64,000 bases of DNA from Streptomyces filipinensis (GTDB taxonomy: Bacteria; Actinomycetota; Actinomycetes; Streptomycetales; Streptomycetaceae), in the NCBI RefSeq assembly GCF_014649495.1, contig NZ_BMTD01000011.1, positions 62,001 through 126,000 of the forward strand, written 5' to 3'. Position numbers and translations under genes: made by a program. Under the pieces are notes generated by a model. The model was not told where the DNA came from. It did no database searches and was given only the letters and a program-made list of their open reading frames with translations. Of the stretch, positions 15,406 to 23,933 are shown piece after piece. Numbering within the stretch: the stretch's first letter is position 1; each line of letters opens with the position of its first letter.

Positions 15406-15464
15406 ACCGCGCGATCACCTCACCGGTCCGCGGGGAACCGCGCGATCACCCCACCGGTCCGCGG
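15406..15464. repeat. Tandem duplication of a 28-bp segment, 31-bp period
   Basis: Bases 15406-15433 and 15437-15464 are identical except for one T/C change. The unit contains CCGCGCGATCACC and CACCGGTCCGCGG. It resembles the GC-rich dispersed intergenic element that I recall from many Streptomyces genomes (GGGGAACTGCGCGA-type), but that relation is from memory. Confidence 0.7.
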
Positions 15465-15516
15465 CCGCCCACGACCGCGCCCGTCCCTCCCCCACCAGCC
15501 CCAGTAGCCTCTTCCC

Positions 15517-16305
15517 GTGAGTAACGAAGACATCACGCTGACCGCAGGCGAAGCGGAAGCACGCGTCAGCCCGGCGGGCGGCGGCCGGATCAGCAGCCTC
15601 AGGGTCGGCTCCCTCGAACTGCTCAGGCAGGGGCCCCGCTACGGCTGCTTCCCGATGGTGCCCTGGTGCGGCCGCACCCGGGACGGCCGCTTCCTGGACG
15701 GCGGCACCGTCCGTCAGCTGCCGCTCAACTCCCCGCCCCACGCCATCCACGGCACCGCCCGCGACGGCGCCTGGCGCACCGCGCGCGCCTCTCAGAGCGA
15801 GGCGGTGATCACGTACGACCTGGTCGACCCCTGGCCGCACCGCGGCCGCGTCACCCAGGTCGTCACGCTCACCGAGGACAGCCTGACGCTGACGATGTCC
15901 GTCGAGGCGCGGGACGACTCCTTCCCGGCGCAGATCGGCTGGCACCCGTGGTTCAACCGGAACCTCGGCGGCCAGGACGCGGCGCTCGACTTCACGCCCG
16001 CCTGGCAGGAGGAGCGCGGGGACGACCACCTGCCCACCGGCAACCGCGTCGACCCCGAGCCCGGACCCTGGGACGACTGCTTCGGCATGCCCGGCGGTGT
16101 CGACGTCACCCTCACCTGGCCGGGGCAGCTGGAGCTGAAGGTGGCCAGCCGCGAGGAGTGGGTGGTCGTCTACGACGAGCAGGCCGAGGCCGTGTGCGTG
16201 GAACCGCAGACCGGCCCGCCGAACGGGCTCAACACCCTCCCGCGCCTGGTCACCCCCCTGGAGCCGCTGGAGGCGACGACGACCTGGAGCTGGCGGCGCC
16301 CTTAA
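15517..16305 (+). CDS. Aldose 1-epimerase family protein
   Basis: A 262-residue enzyme starting at GTG 15517. It has the galactose-mutarotase beta-sandwich pattern: LTAGEAEARVSPAGGGRISS at the N-terminus, FPMVPWCGRTRDGRF (substrate-loop arginine), the first catalytic histidine in HAIHGTARDG, the second in IGWHPWFNR, and the C-terminal acid region VCVEPQTGPPNG. It interconverts alpha and beta anomers of aldoses or their derivatives in the cytoplasm. It lies directly upstream of pyrE with a 10-base gap, so they are probably co-transcribed although the pathways are unrelated. Confidence 0.92.
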   Translation: MSNEDITLTAGEAEARVSPAGGGRISSLRVGSLELLRQGPRYGCFPMVPWCGRTRDGRFLDGGTVRQLPLNSPPHAIHGTARDGAWRTARASQSEAVITYDLVDPWPHRGRVTQVVTLTEDSLTLTMSVEARDDSFPAQIGWHPWFNRNLGGQDAALDFTPAWQEERGDDHLPTGNRVDPEPGPWDDCFGMPGGVDVTLTWPGQLELKVASREEWVVVYDEQAEAVCVEPQTGPPNGLNTLPRLVTPLEPLEATTTWSWRRP

Positions 16306-16315
16306 GCTGGTCGGC

Positions 16316-16864
16316 ATGACGGACGTTCGCGGCGCGCTGCTGCAGCAGATCAAGGACAAGGCCGTGGTGCACGGCAAGGTGACCCTCTCCTCGGGTCTGG
16401 AAGCCGACTACTACGTCGACCTGCGCCGCATCACCCTCGACGGCGAGGCCGCCCCGCTGGTCGGCCAGGTGCTCCTGGACCTGACCGCGGACCTGGAGTT
16501 CGACGCGGTCGGCGGTCTGACCATGGGCGCCGACCCGGTCGCCGCCGCCATGCTGCACGCCGCCGCCGCGCGCGGGAAGAAGCTCGACGCCTTCGTCGTA
16601 CGGAAGGCCGCGAAGGCGCACGGCCTGCAGCGGCGTGTGGAGGGTCCGGAGATCGCGGGCCGGCGGGTGCTCGTCGTCGAGGACACCTCCACCACGGGCG
16701 GCTCCCCGCTCACCGCGGTGGAGGCCGTGCGCGAGGCCGGCGCCGAGGTCGTCGCCGTCGCGACCATCGTGGACCGGGCCACCGGTGCCGCGGAGAAGAT
16801 CGAGGCCGGCGCGGGCGTTCCGTACCGTTTCGCCTTCTCGAAGGATGAACTGGGTCTGGACTGA
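16316..16864 (+). CDS. pyrE: Orotate phosphoribosyltransferase
   Basis: A 182-residue type I phosphoribosyltransferase that joins orotate and PRPP to give orotidine monophosphate in pyrimidine synthesis. The N-terminal hood includes GKVTLSSGLEADYYVDLRR; the flexible catalytic loop has VVRKAAKAHG; and the PRPP-binding signature is VLVVEDTSTTGGS at about residue 117-130. Length is normal. It follows the aldose epimerase gene by 10 bases and is followed by a hairpin at 16927-16948. Confidence 0.96.
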   Translation: MTDVRGALLQQIKDKAVVHGKVTLSSGLEADYYVDLRRITLDGEAAPLVGQVLLDLTADLEFDAVGGLTMGADPVAAAMLHAAAARGKKLDAFVVRKAAKAHGLQRRVEGPEIAGRRVLVVEDTSTTGGSPLTAVEAVREAGAEVVAVATIVDRATGAAEKIEAGAGVPYRFAFSKDELGLD

Positions 16865-16926
16865 CGACGCGGATTGACCTGGACTTGACCGACGCGTGGA
16901 CCAGCGGTCCATGTCTGGAAAGATGT

Positions 16927-16948
16927 GGGGCGACGATGACGTCGCCCC
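16927..16948. terminator. Hairpin between pyrE and fba
   Basis: GGGGCGAC and GTCGCCCC form a perfect 8-bp stem around GATGAC. It lies 60 bases after pyrE and 60 before fba, so it probably ends the pyrE transcript, though a role in the fba leader is also possible. Confidence 0.6.
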
Positions 16949-17008
16949 CCAGGTCTAGGTCAGGGCCGTAACGCACCAAGCCAACCCGCAACACCAAGGA
17001 GCGGACAG

Positions 17009-18031
17009 ATGCCCATCGCAACCCCCGAGGTCTACAACGAGATGCTCGACCGGGCGAAGGCAGGCAAGTTCGCCTACCCGGCCATCAACGTCACCTCGAG
17101 CCAGACCCTGAACGCGGCGCTGCGCGGCTTCGCGGAGGCGGAGAGCGACGGCATCGTCCAGATCTCGACCGGCGGTGCCGAGTTCCTCGGCGGCCAGTAC
17201 AGCAAGGACATGGTGACCGGCGCGGTCGCGCTCGCCGAGTACGCCCACATCATCGCCGAGAAGTACCCGGTCAACATCGCGCTGCACACGGACCACTGCC
17301 CCAAGGACAAGCTCGACGGGTACGTGCGTCCGCTGATCGCGATCTCCGAGGAGCGCGTGAAGGCCGGCCGGAACCCGCTGTTCCAGTCCCACATGTGGGA
17401 CGGCTCCGCGGAGACCCTCGCCGACAACCTGGAGATCGCCCAGGAGCTGCTGGAGCGCACCCGCGCCGCCAAGATCATCCTGGAGGTGGAGATCACCCCC
17501 ACCGGCGGCGAGGAGGACGGCGTCTCGCACGAGATCAACGACTCCCTCTACACCACGGTCGAGGACGCGATCCGCACCGCCGAGGCCCTCGGCCTGGGCG
17601 AGAAGGGCCGCTACCTGCTGGCCGCCTCCTTCGGCAACGTGCACGGCGTGTACAAGCCGGGCAACGTCGTGCTCCGCCCCGACCTGCTGAAGGAGCTGAA
17701 CGACGGCGTCGCCGCCAAGTTCGGCAAGGCGTCCCCCTTCGACTTCGTGTTCCACGGCGGCTCCGGCTCCACCGAGCAGGAGATCCAGACCGCGCTGGAG
17801 AACGGCGTCGTGAAGATGAACCTCGACACGGACACCCAGTACGCCTTCACCCGTCCGGTCGCCGCCCACATGTTCCAGAACTACGACGGCGTCCTGAAGG
17901 TCGACGGCGAGGTCGGCAACAAGAAGGCCTACGACCCGCGGACCTGGGGCAAGCTGGCCGAGGGGTCGATGGCCGCGCGCGTCGTCGAGGCCACGAAGAA
18001 CCTGCGCTCGGCGGGCAACAAGATCAAGTAA
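17009..18031 (+). CDS. fbaA: Class II fructose-bisphosphate aldolase
   Basis: A 340-residue zinc-dependent aldolase of glycolysis and gluconeogenesis that cleaves fructose 1,6-bisphosphate into dihydroxyacetone phosphate and glyceraldehyde 3-phosphate. The zinc and catalytic elements are visible: HTDHCPKDK (metal His and catalytic Asp), the EVEITPTGGEEDG loop, FGNVHGVY and the phosphate-binding FHGGSGS. CAAGGAGCGG precedes the ATG at 17009. Monocistronic, with a terminator immediately after. Confidence 0.97.
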   Translation: MPIATPEVYNEMLDRAKAGKFAYPAINVTSSQTLNAALRGFAEAESDGIVQISTGGAEFLGGQYSKDMVTGAVALAEYAHIIAEKYPVNIALHTDHCPKDKLDGYVRPLIAISEERVKAGRNPLFQSHMWDGSAETLADNLEIAQELLERTRAAKIILEVEITPTGGEEDGVSHEINDSLYTTVEDAIRTAEALGLGEKGRYLLAASFGNVHGVYKPGNVVLRPDLLKELNDGVAAKFGKASPFDFVFHGGSGSTEQEIQTALENGVVKMNLDTDTQYAFTRPVAAHMFQNYDGVLKVDGEVGNKKAYDPRTWGKLAEGSMAARVVEATKNLRSAGNKIK

Positions 18032-18067
18032 GCGCTACGGCCGCTTCCGCGCGGCTTCCTCCTCGGT

Positions 18068-18098
18068 GGGCCCGGCGGCTGTGCATGCCGCCGGGCCC
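18068..18098. terminator. Terminator after fba
   Basis: GGGCCCGGCGGC (18068-18079) and GCCGCCGGGCCC (18087-18098) make a perfect 12-bp stem with a TGTGCAT loop, 37 bases after the fba stop. Confidence 0.85.
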
Positions 18099-18101
18099 GC
18101 T

Positions 18102-18107
18102 GTATAC
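18102..18107 (+). promoter_or_regulatory. Possible -10 element of a leaderless MFS mRNA
   Basis: TATACC lies 8 bases before the GTG start at 18116 and no ribosome site is present between them, which is the geometry of a leaderless transcript. The -35 region would fall in the preceding terminator stem. Inferred. Confidence 0.3.
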
Positions 18108-18115
18108 CTGGGTGC

Positions 18116-19573
18116 GTGCCCGACGTCCGGTTGGCCTCGCCCCAGGGCAAGTGGATCCTGTTCACCACGATCCTCGGCTCCAGCATGGCCATGCTGGACT
18201 CGACCGTCGTCAACGTGGCGCTCCCGCGCATCGGGCGGGACCTGGGCGCGAACCTCGCCGCGCTGCAGTGGACGGTCAACGCGTACATGGTCACGCTGGC
18301 CGGTCTGATCCTGCTCGGCGGCTCGCTCGGCGACCGCTACGGCCGACGGAAGATCTTCCTGCTGGGCGTGGTGTGGTTCGCGGCGGCGTCCCTGCTGTGC
18401 GGCATGGCGCCGAATCCGGGGATCCTCATCGCCGCGCGGGCGCTGCAGGGCATCGGCGGCGCGCTCCTCACCCCCGGCTCCCTCGCCCTCATCCAGGCGT
18501 CCTTCCACCCCGACGACCGGAGCCGGGCCGTCGGCCTGTGGTCCGGCTTCGGCGGGATCGGCGCGGCGGTCGGCCCCTTCCTCGGCGGCTGGCTGGTGGC
18601 CGGACCGGGCTGGCGCTGGGTGTTCCTGCTGAACGTCCCGCTGGCGCTGCTGTGCGTGCCGGTGGCGGTGCGGCACGTGCCGGAGTCGTCCGCCGGGAAA
18701 CACGCGGGCCGCTTCGACGTCCTCGGCGCGACGCTGGGCGCCCTGGCGCTGGCCCTGCTGACCTACGCGCTGATCGAGGCGCGGTCGGGCTCCCTGGGGG
18801 TGACCCTGACGGCGGTGGCGGGCGTGGCCGCGGCCGTGGCCTTCGTGCACGTCGAGCGGCACCGCCCGGACCCGATGCTCCCGCCGGACATCTTCGCCTC
18901 GCGCCAGTTCACCGCGGTCAACCTGGTCACCCTGTGCGTGTACGCCGCGTTCGGCGGCTTCTTCTTCCTCACCGCGCTCCAGCTGCAGGTGGTGGCGGGT
19001 TACTCGCCGCTGGCCGCCGGTACGGCGCTGCTGCCGACCACGGCCCTGATGCTGCTGTTCTCCGCCCGCTCCGGCGCCCTCGCCGACCGCACGGGCCCCC
19101 GCCTGCCGCTGACCGTCGGCCCCCTGCTGTGCGCGGCGGCGATGCTGCTGATGCTGCGGGTGGGGCCGGACGCGGACTACCTGACGGACGTCCTGCCCGC
19201 GTTGCTGGTGATGGGCGCCGGCATGGTCACCCTCGTCGCCCCGCTGACCGCCACGGTGCTCGCCTCGGTGGACACCGCCCGGGCCGGCCTGGCCAGCGGC
19301 ATCAACAACGCGGCGGCCCGGGCGGCGGGCCTGGTCGCGGTGGCCGCGCTCCCGCTGCTGGCGGGGATGGGGCCGGAGGCGTACCGGTCGCCCACGGCCT
19401 TCGACGCGGCGTTCGACCGGGCGATGCCGATCCTGGCGGGGACGCTGCTTCTGGGCTCGGCCGTGGCGTTCGCCCTGGTCCGCCGCCCGGCCCCGGGATG
19501 CCGCCGCCCCGAGTGCCGGACCCACGGCAACGTGACGAGTCCGCCGCTGGAGGGGGATCGGCGGGGCGGCTAG
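18116..19573 (+). CDS. MFS drug exporter, DHA2 family
   Basis: A 485-residue proton-driven exporter with 14 predicted membrane helices. Motif C-like and motif A elements of the DHA2 group are present: LDSTVVNVALPRIGRDLG in helix 1 and GGSLGDRYGRRKIFLLG between helices 2 and 3, and later ALQGIGGALLTPGSLALIQA and a second-half LADRTGPRLP loop. Substrates cannot be predicted; relatives export antibiotics and dyes. The start is GTG 18116, with no ribosome site. No regulator is adjacent. The C-terminal tail is short, basic and Cys-containing (PGCRRPECRTHG). Confidence 0.92.
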   Translation: MPDVRLASPQGKWILFTTILGSSMAMLDSTVVNVALPRIGRDLGANLAALQWTVNAYMVTLAGLILLGGSLGDRYGRRKIFLLGVVWFAAASLLCGMAPNPGILIAARALQGIGGALLTPGSLALIQASFHPDDRSRAVGLWSGFGGIGAAVGPFLGGWLVAGPGWRWVFLLNVPLALLCVPVAVRHVPESSAGKHAGRFDVLGATLGALALALLTYALIEARSGSLGVTLTAVAGVAAAVAFVHVERHRPDPMLPPDIFASRQFTAVNLVTLCVYAAFGGFFFLTALQLQVVAGYSPLAAGTALLPTTALMLLFSARSGALADRTGPRLPLTVGPLLCAAAMLLMLRVGPDADYLTDVLPALLVMGAGMVTLVAPLTATVLASVDTARAGLASGINNAAARAAGLVAVAALPLLAGMGPEAYRSPTAFDAAFDRAMPILAGTLLLGSAVAFALVRRPAPGCRRPECRTHGNVTSPPLEGDRRGG

Positions 19574-19584
19574 GGCCTGCCTCC

Positions 19585-19645
19585 CGGGTCGTGCCGGCGT
19601 CCCTTCCGGGTCGTGCCGGCGTCCCTTCCGGGTCGTGCCCGCGTC
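19585..19645. repeat. 22-bp tandem repeat, about 2.8 copies
   Basis: A unit beginning CGGGTCGTGCCGGCGTC is repeated perfectly at 19585-19606 and 19607-19628, then partially with one change at 19629-19645. It starts 12 bases after the MFS stop codon. It has the look of a minisatellite that could vary in copy number between strains. Confidence 0.9.
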
Positions 19646-19733
19646 GCGGGGCCGCCCGCCTCGGAGCGCCCCCGCGGCACCGAGCACCCGGCAGGACGAG
19701 CCCGCATATGCACCTGTGGGAGAAACTGAACCC

Positions 19734-20147
19734 ATGACGATTCACGAGAACCTTCTGGGCGGCCCGCCCCCGACCCACCTCCCCGACGACCCGGAGCCCC
19801 GCGAACTCCTCGCGAACGGCACCGCCCCCGCGGACGTCGCCGCCAAGTACCCCACCTCCTCCCTCGCCTGGGCCCAGCTGGCCGACGACGCGTTCGAGCG
19901 CGGCGCGGTCGTGGAGTCGTACGCCTACGCCCGTACGGGCTACCACCGCGGCCTGGACGCCCTGCGCCGCAACGGCTGGAAGGGACACGGCCCGGTCCCC
20001 TGGGAGCACGAGCCGAACCGTGGCTTCCTGCGCGCCCTGCACGCCCTCGCCCGCGCCGCGCAGGCGATCGGTGAGCAGGCGGAGTACGAGCGCTGCGCGC
20101 AGTTCCTGAAGGACTCCTCCCCGACGGCGGCCCAGACCCTGGGCTGA
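19734..20147 (+). CDS. DUF3151 domain-containing protein
   Basis: A 137-residue protein from ATG 19734 (MTIHENLLGGPPPTHLPDDP). It matches the actinobacterial DUF3151 pattern, with a helical TPR-like core: ELLANGTAPADVAAKYPTSS, WAQLADDAFERG, VVESYAYARTGYHRGLDALR and the second repeat RGFLRALHALARAAQAIG. No signal or membrane segment is seen. It is generally found near fructose-bisphosphate aldolase in Streptomyces, as here. Function is unknown. Confidence 0.88.
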   Translation: MTIHENLLGGPPPTHLPDDPEPRELLANGTAPADVAAKYPTSSLAWAQLADDAFERGAVVESYAYARTGYHRGLDALRRNGWKGHGPVPWEHEPNRGFLRALHALARAAQAIGEQAEYERCAQFLKDSSPTAAQTLG

Positions 20148-20178
20148 CCCACCCGACCCCTACGGGAGTCACCGGTGT

Positions 20179-20202
20179 GGCCCGTCTGGCAGCAGACGGG
20201 CC
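20179..20202. terminator. Terminator after the DUF3151 gene
   Basis: GGCCCGTCTG and CAGACGGGCC form a perfect 10-bp stem with a 4-base loop, followed by TTGCCGTAT. Confidence 0.8.
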
Positions 20203-20308
20203 TTGCCGTATCCGAGGCGATTGCGGAGGATTCCGGGTGGGGACCGGGGCCCCCGTGCCGGAATCGGCAGGGGCGGACCGCTACCCGGAGTAACAACAGG
20301 AGACAGCG

Positions 20309-21190
20309 ATGTCCCAACAGGCTCACCCCCACGAGGCCGCTGAGCCCGAGACCCCGCATCTCGAACAGAACCCCGACGGCACCCTCGACCCGAACCTCGA
20401 CTTCGCGGGTACGACGCCGTACGAGGACTACGTCAGGGCGGACGTGCTCACCCACCTCCAGCACACCCTCTCCGACGACCCCGGAGAGATGGTCTTCCTG
20501 GTGACGACCCAGGTCATGGAGCTGTGGTTCACGGTCATCGTGCACGAGTGGGAGACCGCGGCGAACGCCCTGCGCTCGGACGACGTACCGACCGCGATCG
20601 CCGCCCTGAAGCGTTCCGTACGGGAGCTGGAGGCCCTGAACGCCTCCTGGAAGCCGCTCGGACAGCTCACCCCGGCACAGTTCAACTCGTACCGCTCCGC
20701 CCTCGGCGAGGGCTCCGGCTTCCAGTCGGCGATGTACCGCCGCATGGAGTTCCTGCTGGGCGAGAAGTCCGCGTCCATGCTCGTCCCGCACCGCGGCGCC
20801 CCCCGCGTCCACGCGGAGCTGGAGAAGGCCCTGCACGAGCCGAGCCTGTACGACGAGGTCGTACGCCTCCTCGCCCGCCGCGGCCACCCGATCCCGGCCT
20901 CGGTCCTGCGCCGGGACGTCTCCCTGCGCTACGAACCCGCGGACGCCGTTGAGGCGGCCTGGACCGCCGTCTACGCGGGCGACGAGAGCGATGAACTCGC
21001 CCGCCTCGGCGAGGCGTTGACCGACGTCGGCGAACTGATCTGGCGCTGGCGCAACGACCACCTGGTCGCCACCCGCCGCGCGATGGGCGCCAAGTCGGGC
21101 ACGGGCGGCTCGGCCGGCGTGGCCTGGCTGGAGAAGCGGGCCCGCAAGAACGTGTTCCCGGAGCTGTGGACGGCGAGGTCCCATGTCTGA
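20309..21190 (+). CDS. kynA: Tryptophan 2,3-dioxygenase
   Basis: A 293-residue haem enzyme that opens the indole ring of tryptophan to give N-formylkynurenine, the first step of the kynurenine pathway. Family elements are TPYEDYVRADVLTHLQ, FLVTTQVMELWFTVIVHEWE (substrate-pocket helix), GEGSGFQSAMYRRMEFLLG and the C-terminal MGAKSGTGGSAGVAWL. ACAGGAGAC precedes ATG 20309. Its last 8 bases overlap the kynureninase start, so the two are translationally coupled. Confidence 0.95.
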   Translation: MSQQAHPHEAAEPETPHLEQNPDGTLDPNLDFAGTTPYEDYVRADVLTHLQHTLSDDPGEMVFLVTTQVMELWFTVIVHEWETAANALRSDDVPTAIAALKRSVRELEALNASWKPLGQLTPAQFNSYRSALGEGSGFQSAMYRRMEFLLGEKSASMLVPHRGAPRVHAELEKALHEPSLYDEVVRLLARRGHPIPASVLRRDVSLRYEPADAVEAAWTAVYAGDESDELARLGEALTDVGELIWRWRNDHLVATRRAMGAKSGTGGSAGVAWLEKRARKNVFPELWTARSHV

Positions 21191-22373
21191 ACTGCCCCTG
21201 CGCGCGGAGAAGCTGGACGCGGCGGACGAGCTGGCGCCGCTCAGGGACCGCTTCGTCCTCGATGACGTGGTCTACCTGGACGGGAACTCGCTCGGCGCGC
21301 TCCCCGCACATGTCCCCGACCGGGTGTCCGACGTGGTCCGCCGCCAGTGGGGCGAGCTGCGCATCCGGTCCTGGGAGGAGAGCGGCTGGTGGACGGCGCC
21401 GGAGCGGATCGGCGACCGGATCGCCCCGCTGGTCGGCGCGGCGGCCGGACAGATCGTCGTGGGTGACTCCACCAGCGTCAACGTCTTCAAGGCACTGGTG
21501 GCGGCGGTCCGCATGGCGGACGAGGACCGCACCGAGATCCTGGTGGACGCCACCACGTTCCCCACGGACGGCTACATCGCCGAGTCGGCGGCCCGCCTGA
21601 CCGGCCGCACCCTGCGCGCCGTGACGCCGTCCGAGGTGCCGGGGGCGCTGGGCGCCCGTACGGCGGCGGTCCTGCTCAACCACGTCGACTACCGCACCGG
21701 CCGCCTCCACGACCTGCCGTCGCTGACGGCGGCCGTCCACTCCGTGGGCGCCCTCGCGGTCTGGGACCTGTGCCACAGCGCGGGCGCCCTGCCGGTGGGC
21801 CTGGACGCGCACGGTGTCGACCTGGCGGTCGGCTGCACCTACAAGTACCTGAACGGCGGCCCGGGTTCACCGGCCTACCTGTACGTGCGCAAGGAGCTGC
21901 AGCCCCGCTTCGACTCCCCGCTGCCCGGCTGGAACTCGCACGCCGAACCCTTCGGGATGCGGCCGGAGTACGCCCCGGCGCCCGGCGCGCTGCGAGGGCG
22001 CGTGGGCACGCCGGACATCCTGTCGATGCTGGCGCTGGAGGCGGCGCTGGAGGTCTGGGACGGGGTGGCGGTCGACGCGGTGCGCGCCAAGTCGCTGGCG
22101 CTGACCGACTTCTTCCTGGAGTGCGTCGCGGCGTATGTGCCCGAGGGGCGCGTCGAGTCCCTGACGCCGGTCGCCCACGAGGAGCGCGGCAGTCAGGTGG
22201 CGCTGCGGTGCGCGGACGCGGGCGACGCCATGAAGCGGCTGATCGAGCGGGGAGTGGTCGGCGACTTCCGGGCCCCCGACGTCCTGCGCTTCGGCTTCAC
22301 CCCGCTGTACGTGGGCTTCGCGGACGTGGAGCGGGCGGCACGGGTGCTGGGGGAGGTGCTGGACGGGGCGTAG
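21183..22373 (+). CDS. kynU: Kynureninase
   Basis: A 396-residue PLP enzyme that splits kynurenine into anthranilate and alanine. Visible elements: YLDGNSLGALPAH at the N-terminus, the GDSTSVNVFKAL phosphate-binding turn, VDYRTGRLHDLP, the PLP aspartate in WDLCHSAGALPVGLDAHG and the Schiff-base lysine in CTYKYLNGGPGSPAY. It overlaps tryptophan dioxygenase by 8 bases. With the hydrolase at 22913 it completes tryptophan breakdown to anthranilate, a precursor for some Streptomyces metabolites. A copy of its last bases is repeated just downstream. Confidence 0.96.
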   Translation: MSELPLRAEKLDAADELAPLRDRFVLDDVVYLDGNSLGALPAHVPDRVSDVVRRQWGELRIRSWEESGWWTAPERIGDRIAPLVGAAAGQIVVGDSTSVNVFKALVAAVRMADEDRTEILVDATTFPTDGYIAESAARLTGRTLRAVTPSEVPGALGARTAAVLLNHVDYRTGRLHDLPSLTAAVHSVGALAVWDLCHSAGALPVGLDAHGVDLAVGCTYKYLNGGPGSPAYLYVRKELQPRFDSPLPGWNSHAEPFGMRPEYAPAPGALRGRVGTPDILSMLALEAALEVWDGVAVDAVRAKSLALTDFFLECVAAYVPEGRVESLTPVAHEERGSQVALRCADAGDAMKRLIERGVVGDFRAPDVLRFGFTPLYVGFADVERAARVLGEVLDGA

Positions 22374-22912
22374 ACGGCGTGAGCTGGTGACGGGCGCGGG
22401 GTCCGGTGAGGACGCGCGGGGCGGGGCGTAGACGGTGTGGGCCGGTGACGGACGCGTGGCGGCCGAGGCCACCACGCCCCCGTGCCCGCCGCCGGCCTCT
22501 GCCGCGGGGCTTTCGCAGCGGGTCCTGCGGTGGTGGGTCTGCGGTAGTGGTCTGCGGTGGTGGGGGCGGCTTTGCCGGGGTGCCGGGGGGCGCCAGTGGG
22601 TGCCGGTGGCACCGCCCCCCGGCTCACGCCGCCGCCCGGACCGCCGTACCCGAGGCGTGGGCCCTGTACCCCGTACCCCGCGTGTCGGCTCTCTCCGCCG
22701 TACCCGACGCGTGGCCCGCAGGGCCCCGAGCGCCGGTCCGGGTGTCCCGCGCGGCGCCGGCGGACGGTTCTCGCGCGGTGCCGGCCGCTGGGCCACAACC
22801 CCGTGTCCGCGCACGTCATCGGCCTGGTACCTTCCCGCCAACGGCCGATTGTCTCCACCTGGTCCGTCTTACTGGGCCCGCCAGAAACGTTGCATCGCTG
22901 AGAGGTTGAAGC
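22374..22912. other. Gene-free region with internal duplications
   Basis: About 540 bases with open frames only as an effect of high GC; none has a ribosome site plus recognisable protein. Bases 22423-22456 repeat the end of kynU (22365-22398) including its TAG stop, with 4 differences in 34. A second repeat, CCGCCGTACCCGA-GCGTGG, occurs at 22641-22660 and 22695-22714. The last 90 bases are less GC-rich and likely contain the promoter of the hydrolase. Confidence 0.6.
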
Positions 22913-23815
22913 ATGCCGGACGACGCAGCAGCAGCACGGGATGCCGCCGAGGAGGAGTCGGCCTTCTCGCACCCCCCGGTGGACCCTGACGTCACGTCCG
23001 CGTACGGCAGCCACCCCGACCAGGTGATCGACTTCTACGCCCCCCGGACCCCCTCGGACACGCCGGCCCCGGTGGTGGTGGTCCTGCACGGGGGCGCCTG
23101 GCGCGCCCGCTACGACCGCCGGCACATCACCCCGTTCGCGGACCACCTGGCCCGCAGGGGCTTCGCGGTGGCCAACGTCGAGTACCGGCGCGGCGGCGAC
23201 CCGCTGATCCCCGGGCGGAACACGGGCGGTCACCCAGGGGACGCCACCCCTCCGGCCGGCCGCTGGCCCGACACCTTCGACGACGTCGCCGCCGCCCTGG
23301 ACGCGCTGCCCGCCCTGGTCCGCGTGGCCGTCCCGCAGGCCGACCCGCGCCGCATGGTGCTGACGGGCCACTCGGCCGGCGGCCACCTCGCCCTGTGGGC
23401 CGCGGCCCGCCATGTCCTGCCCGCGGACGCCCCCTGGCGCACCGGCCGGCCGACACCGCTGCGCGGGGTCGTCGCCCTCGCCCCGATCGCGGACTTCGAG
23501 GCCGCGGAGAAGCTGGACGTGTGCGGCAACGCGAGTCTGCAACTCCTCGGTGGCCAGGACGCGTTCGCCGAGCGGCGCCCCTACGCCGACCCCGTCCTGC
23601 TGCTGCCGACGGGCATCGCGACGACCCTGGTCCAGGGCCGTGCGGATCTGGTGGTGCCGCAGGCGGTGGCCGAGTCCTACGCGGACGCGGCGGCGAAGGC
23701 CGGGGAGGTCGTGGGTCTGACGCTGCTGGAGGACGTGGGACACTTCCCGCTGATCGACCCGGCGGCGGACGCGTGCGCGGTGGTGGCGGAGGAGATCGCC
23801 CAACTGGCGTGGTGA
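22913..23815 (+). CDS. Alpha/beta hydrolase, probable kynurenine formamidase
   Basis: A 300-residue hydrolase of the hormone-sensitive-lipase/esterase type. The oxyanion motif HGGAW follows VVVVLHG at about residue 60, the nucleophile is in GHSAGGHLALW (about residue 150), a late Asp lies in the QGRADLVVP segment, and the catalytic His is in VGHFPLID. Kynurenine formamidases share this HGG-W and GHSAGG pattern, and tryptophan dioxygenase and kynureninase lie just upstream, so conversion of N-formylkynurenine to kynurenine is the likely job. This rests on neighbourhood; other esterase roles are possible. Confidence 0.85.
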   Translation: MPDDAAAARDAAEEESAFSHPPVDPDVTSAYGSHPDQVIDFYAPRTPSDTPAPVVVVLHGGAWRARYDRRHITPFADHLARRGFAVANVEYRRGGDPLIPGRNTGGHPGDATPPAGRWPDTFDDVAAALDALPALVRVAVPQADPRRMVLTGHSAGGHLALWAAARHVLPADAPWRTGRPTPLRGVVALAPIADFEAAEKLDVCGNASLQLLGGQDAFAERRPYADPVLLLPTGIATTLVQGRADLVVPQAVAESYADAAAKAGEVVGLTLLEDVGHFPLIDPAADACAVVAEEIAQLAW

Positions 23816-23839
23816 CCGGTCGACTTCGGCCCCGGTGAT

Positions 23840-23915
23840 ACCCGTAGTACCTGAGAGCTACCCCGCAGGACAGCTCCCTGGCGGGACGCCGACGACAGCC
23901 CCCGATCCCTAACTT
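23840..23915 (+). promoter_or_regulatory. Promoter with shared 18-bp regulatory motif (copy 1)
   Basis: ACCCGTAGTACCTGAGAG at 23840-23857 is identical to the copy at 28792. Exactly 70 bases after its first base is TAACTT, a -10-like hexamer; copy 2 has TACCGT at exactly the same distance. It lies 77 bases before the hydrolase start and is a likely response-regulator operator. Confidence 0.65.
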
Positions 23916-23933
23916 CCTTCTCGGAGAAGCCCG

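Noticed and set aside
22406-22909. Open frames in the gap after kynU
   Set aside because: Several overlapping frames exist in both directions because stop codons are rare at this GC content; none has a ribosome site, conserved blocks or typical third-position bias that I can see.
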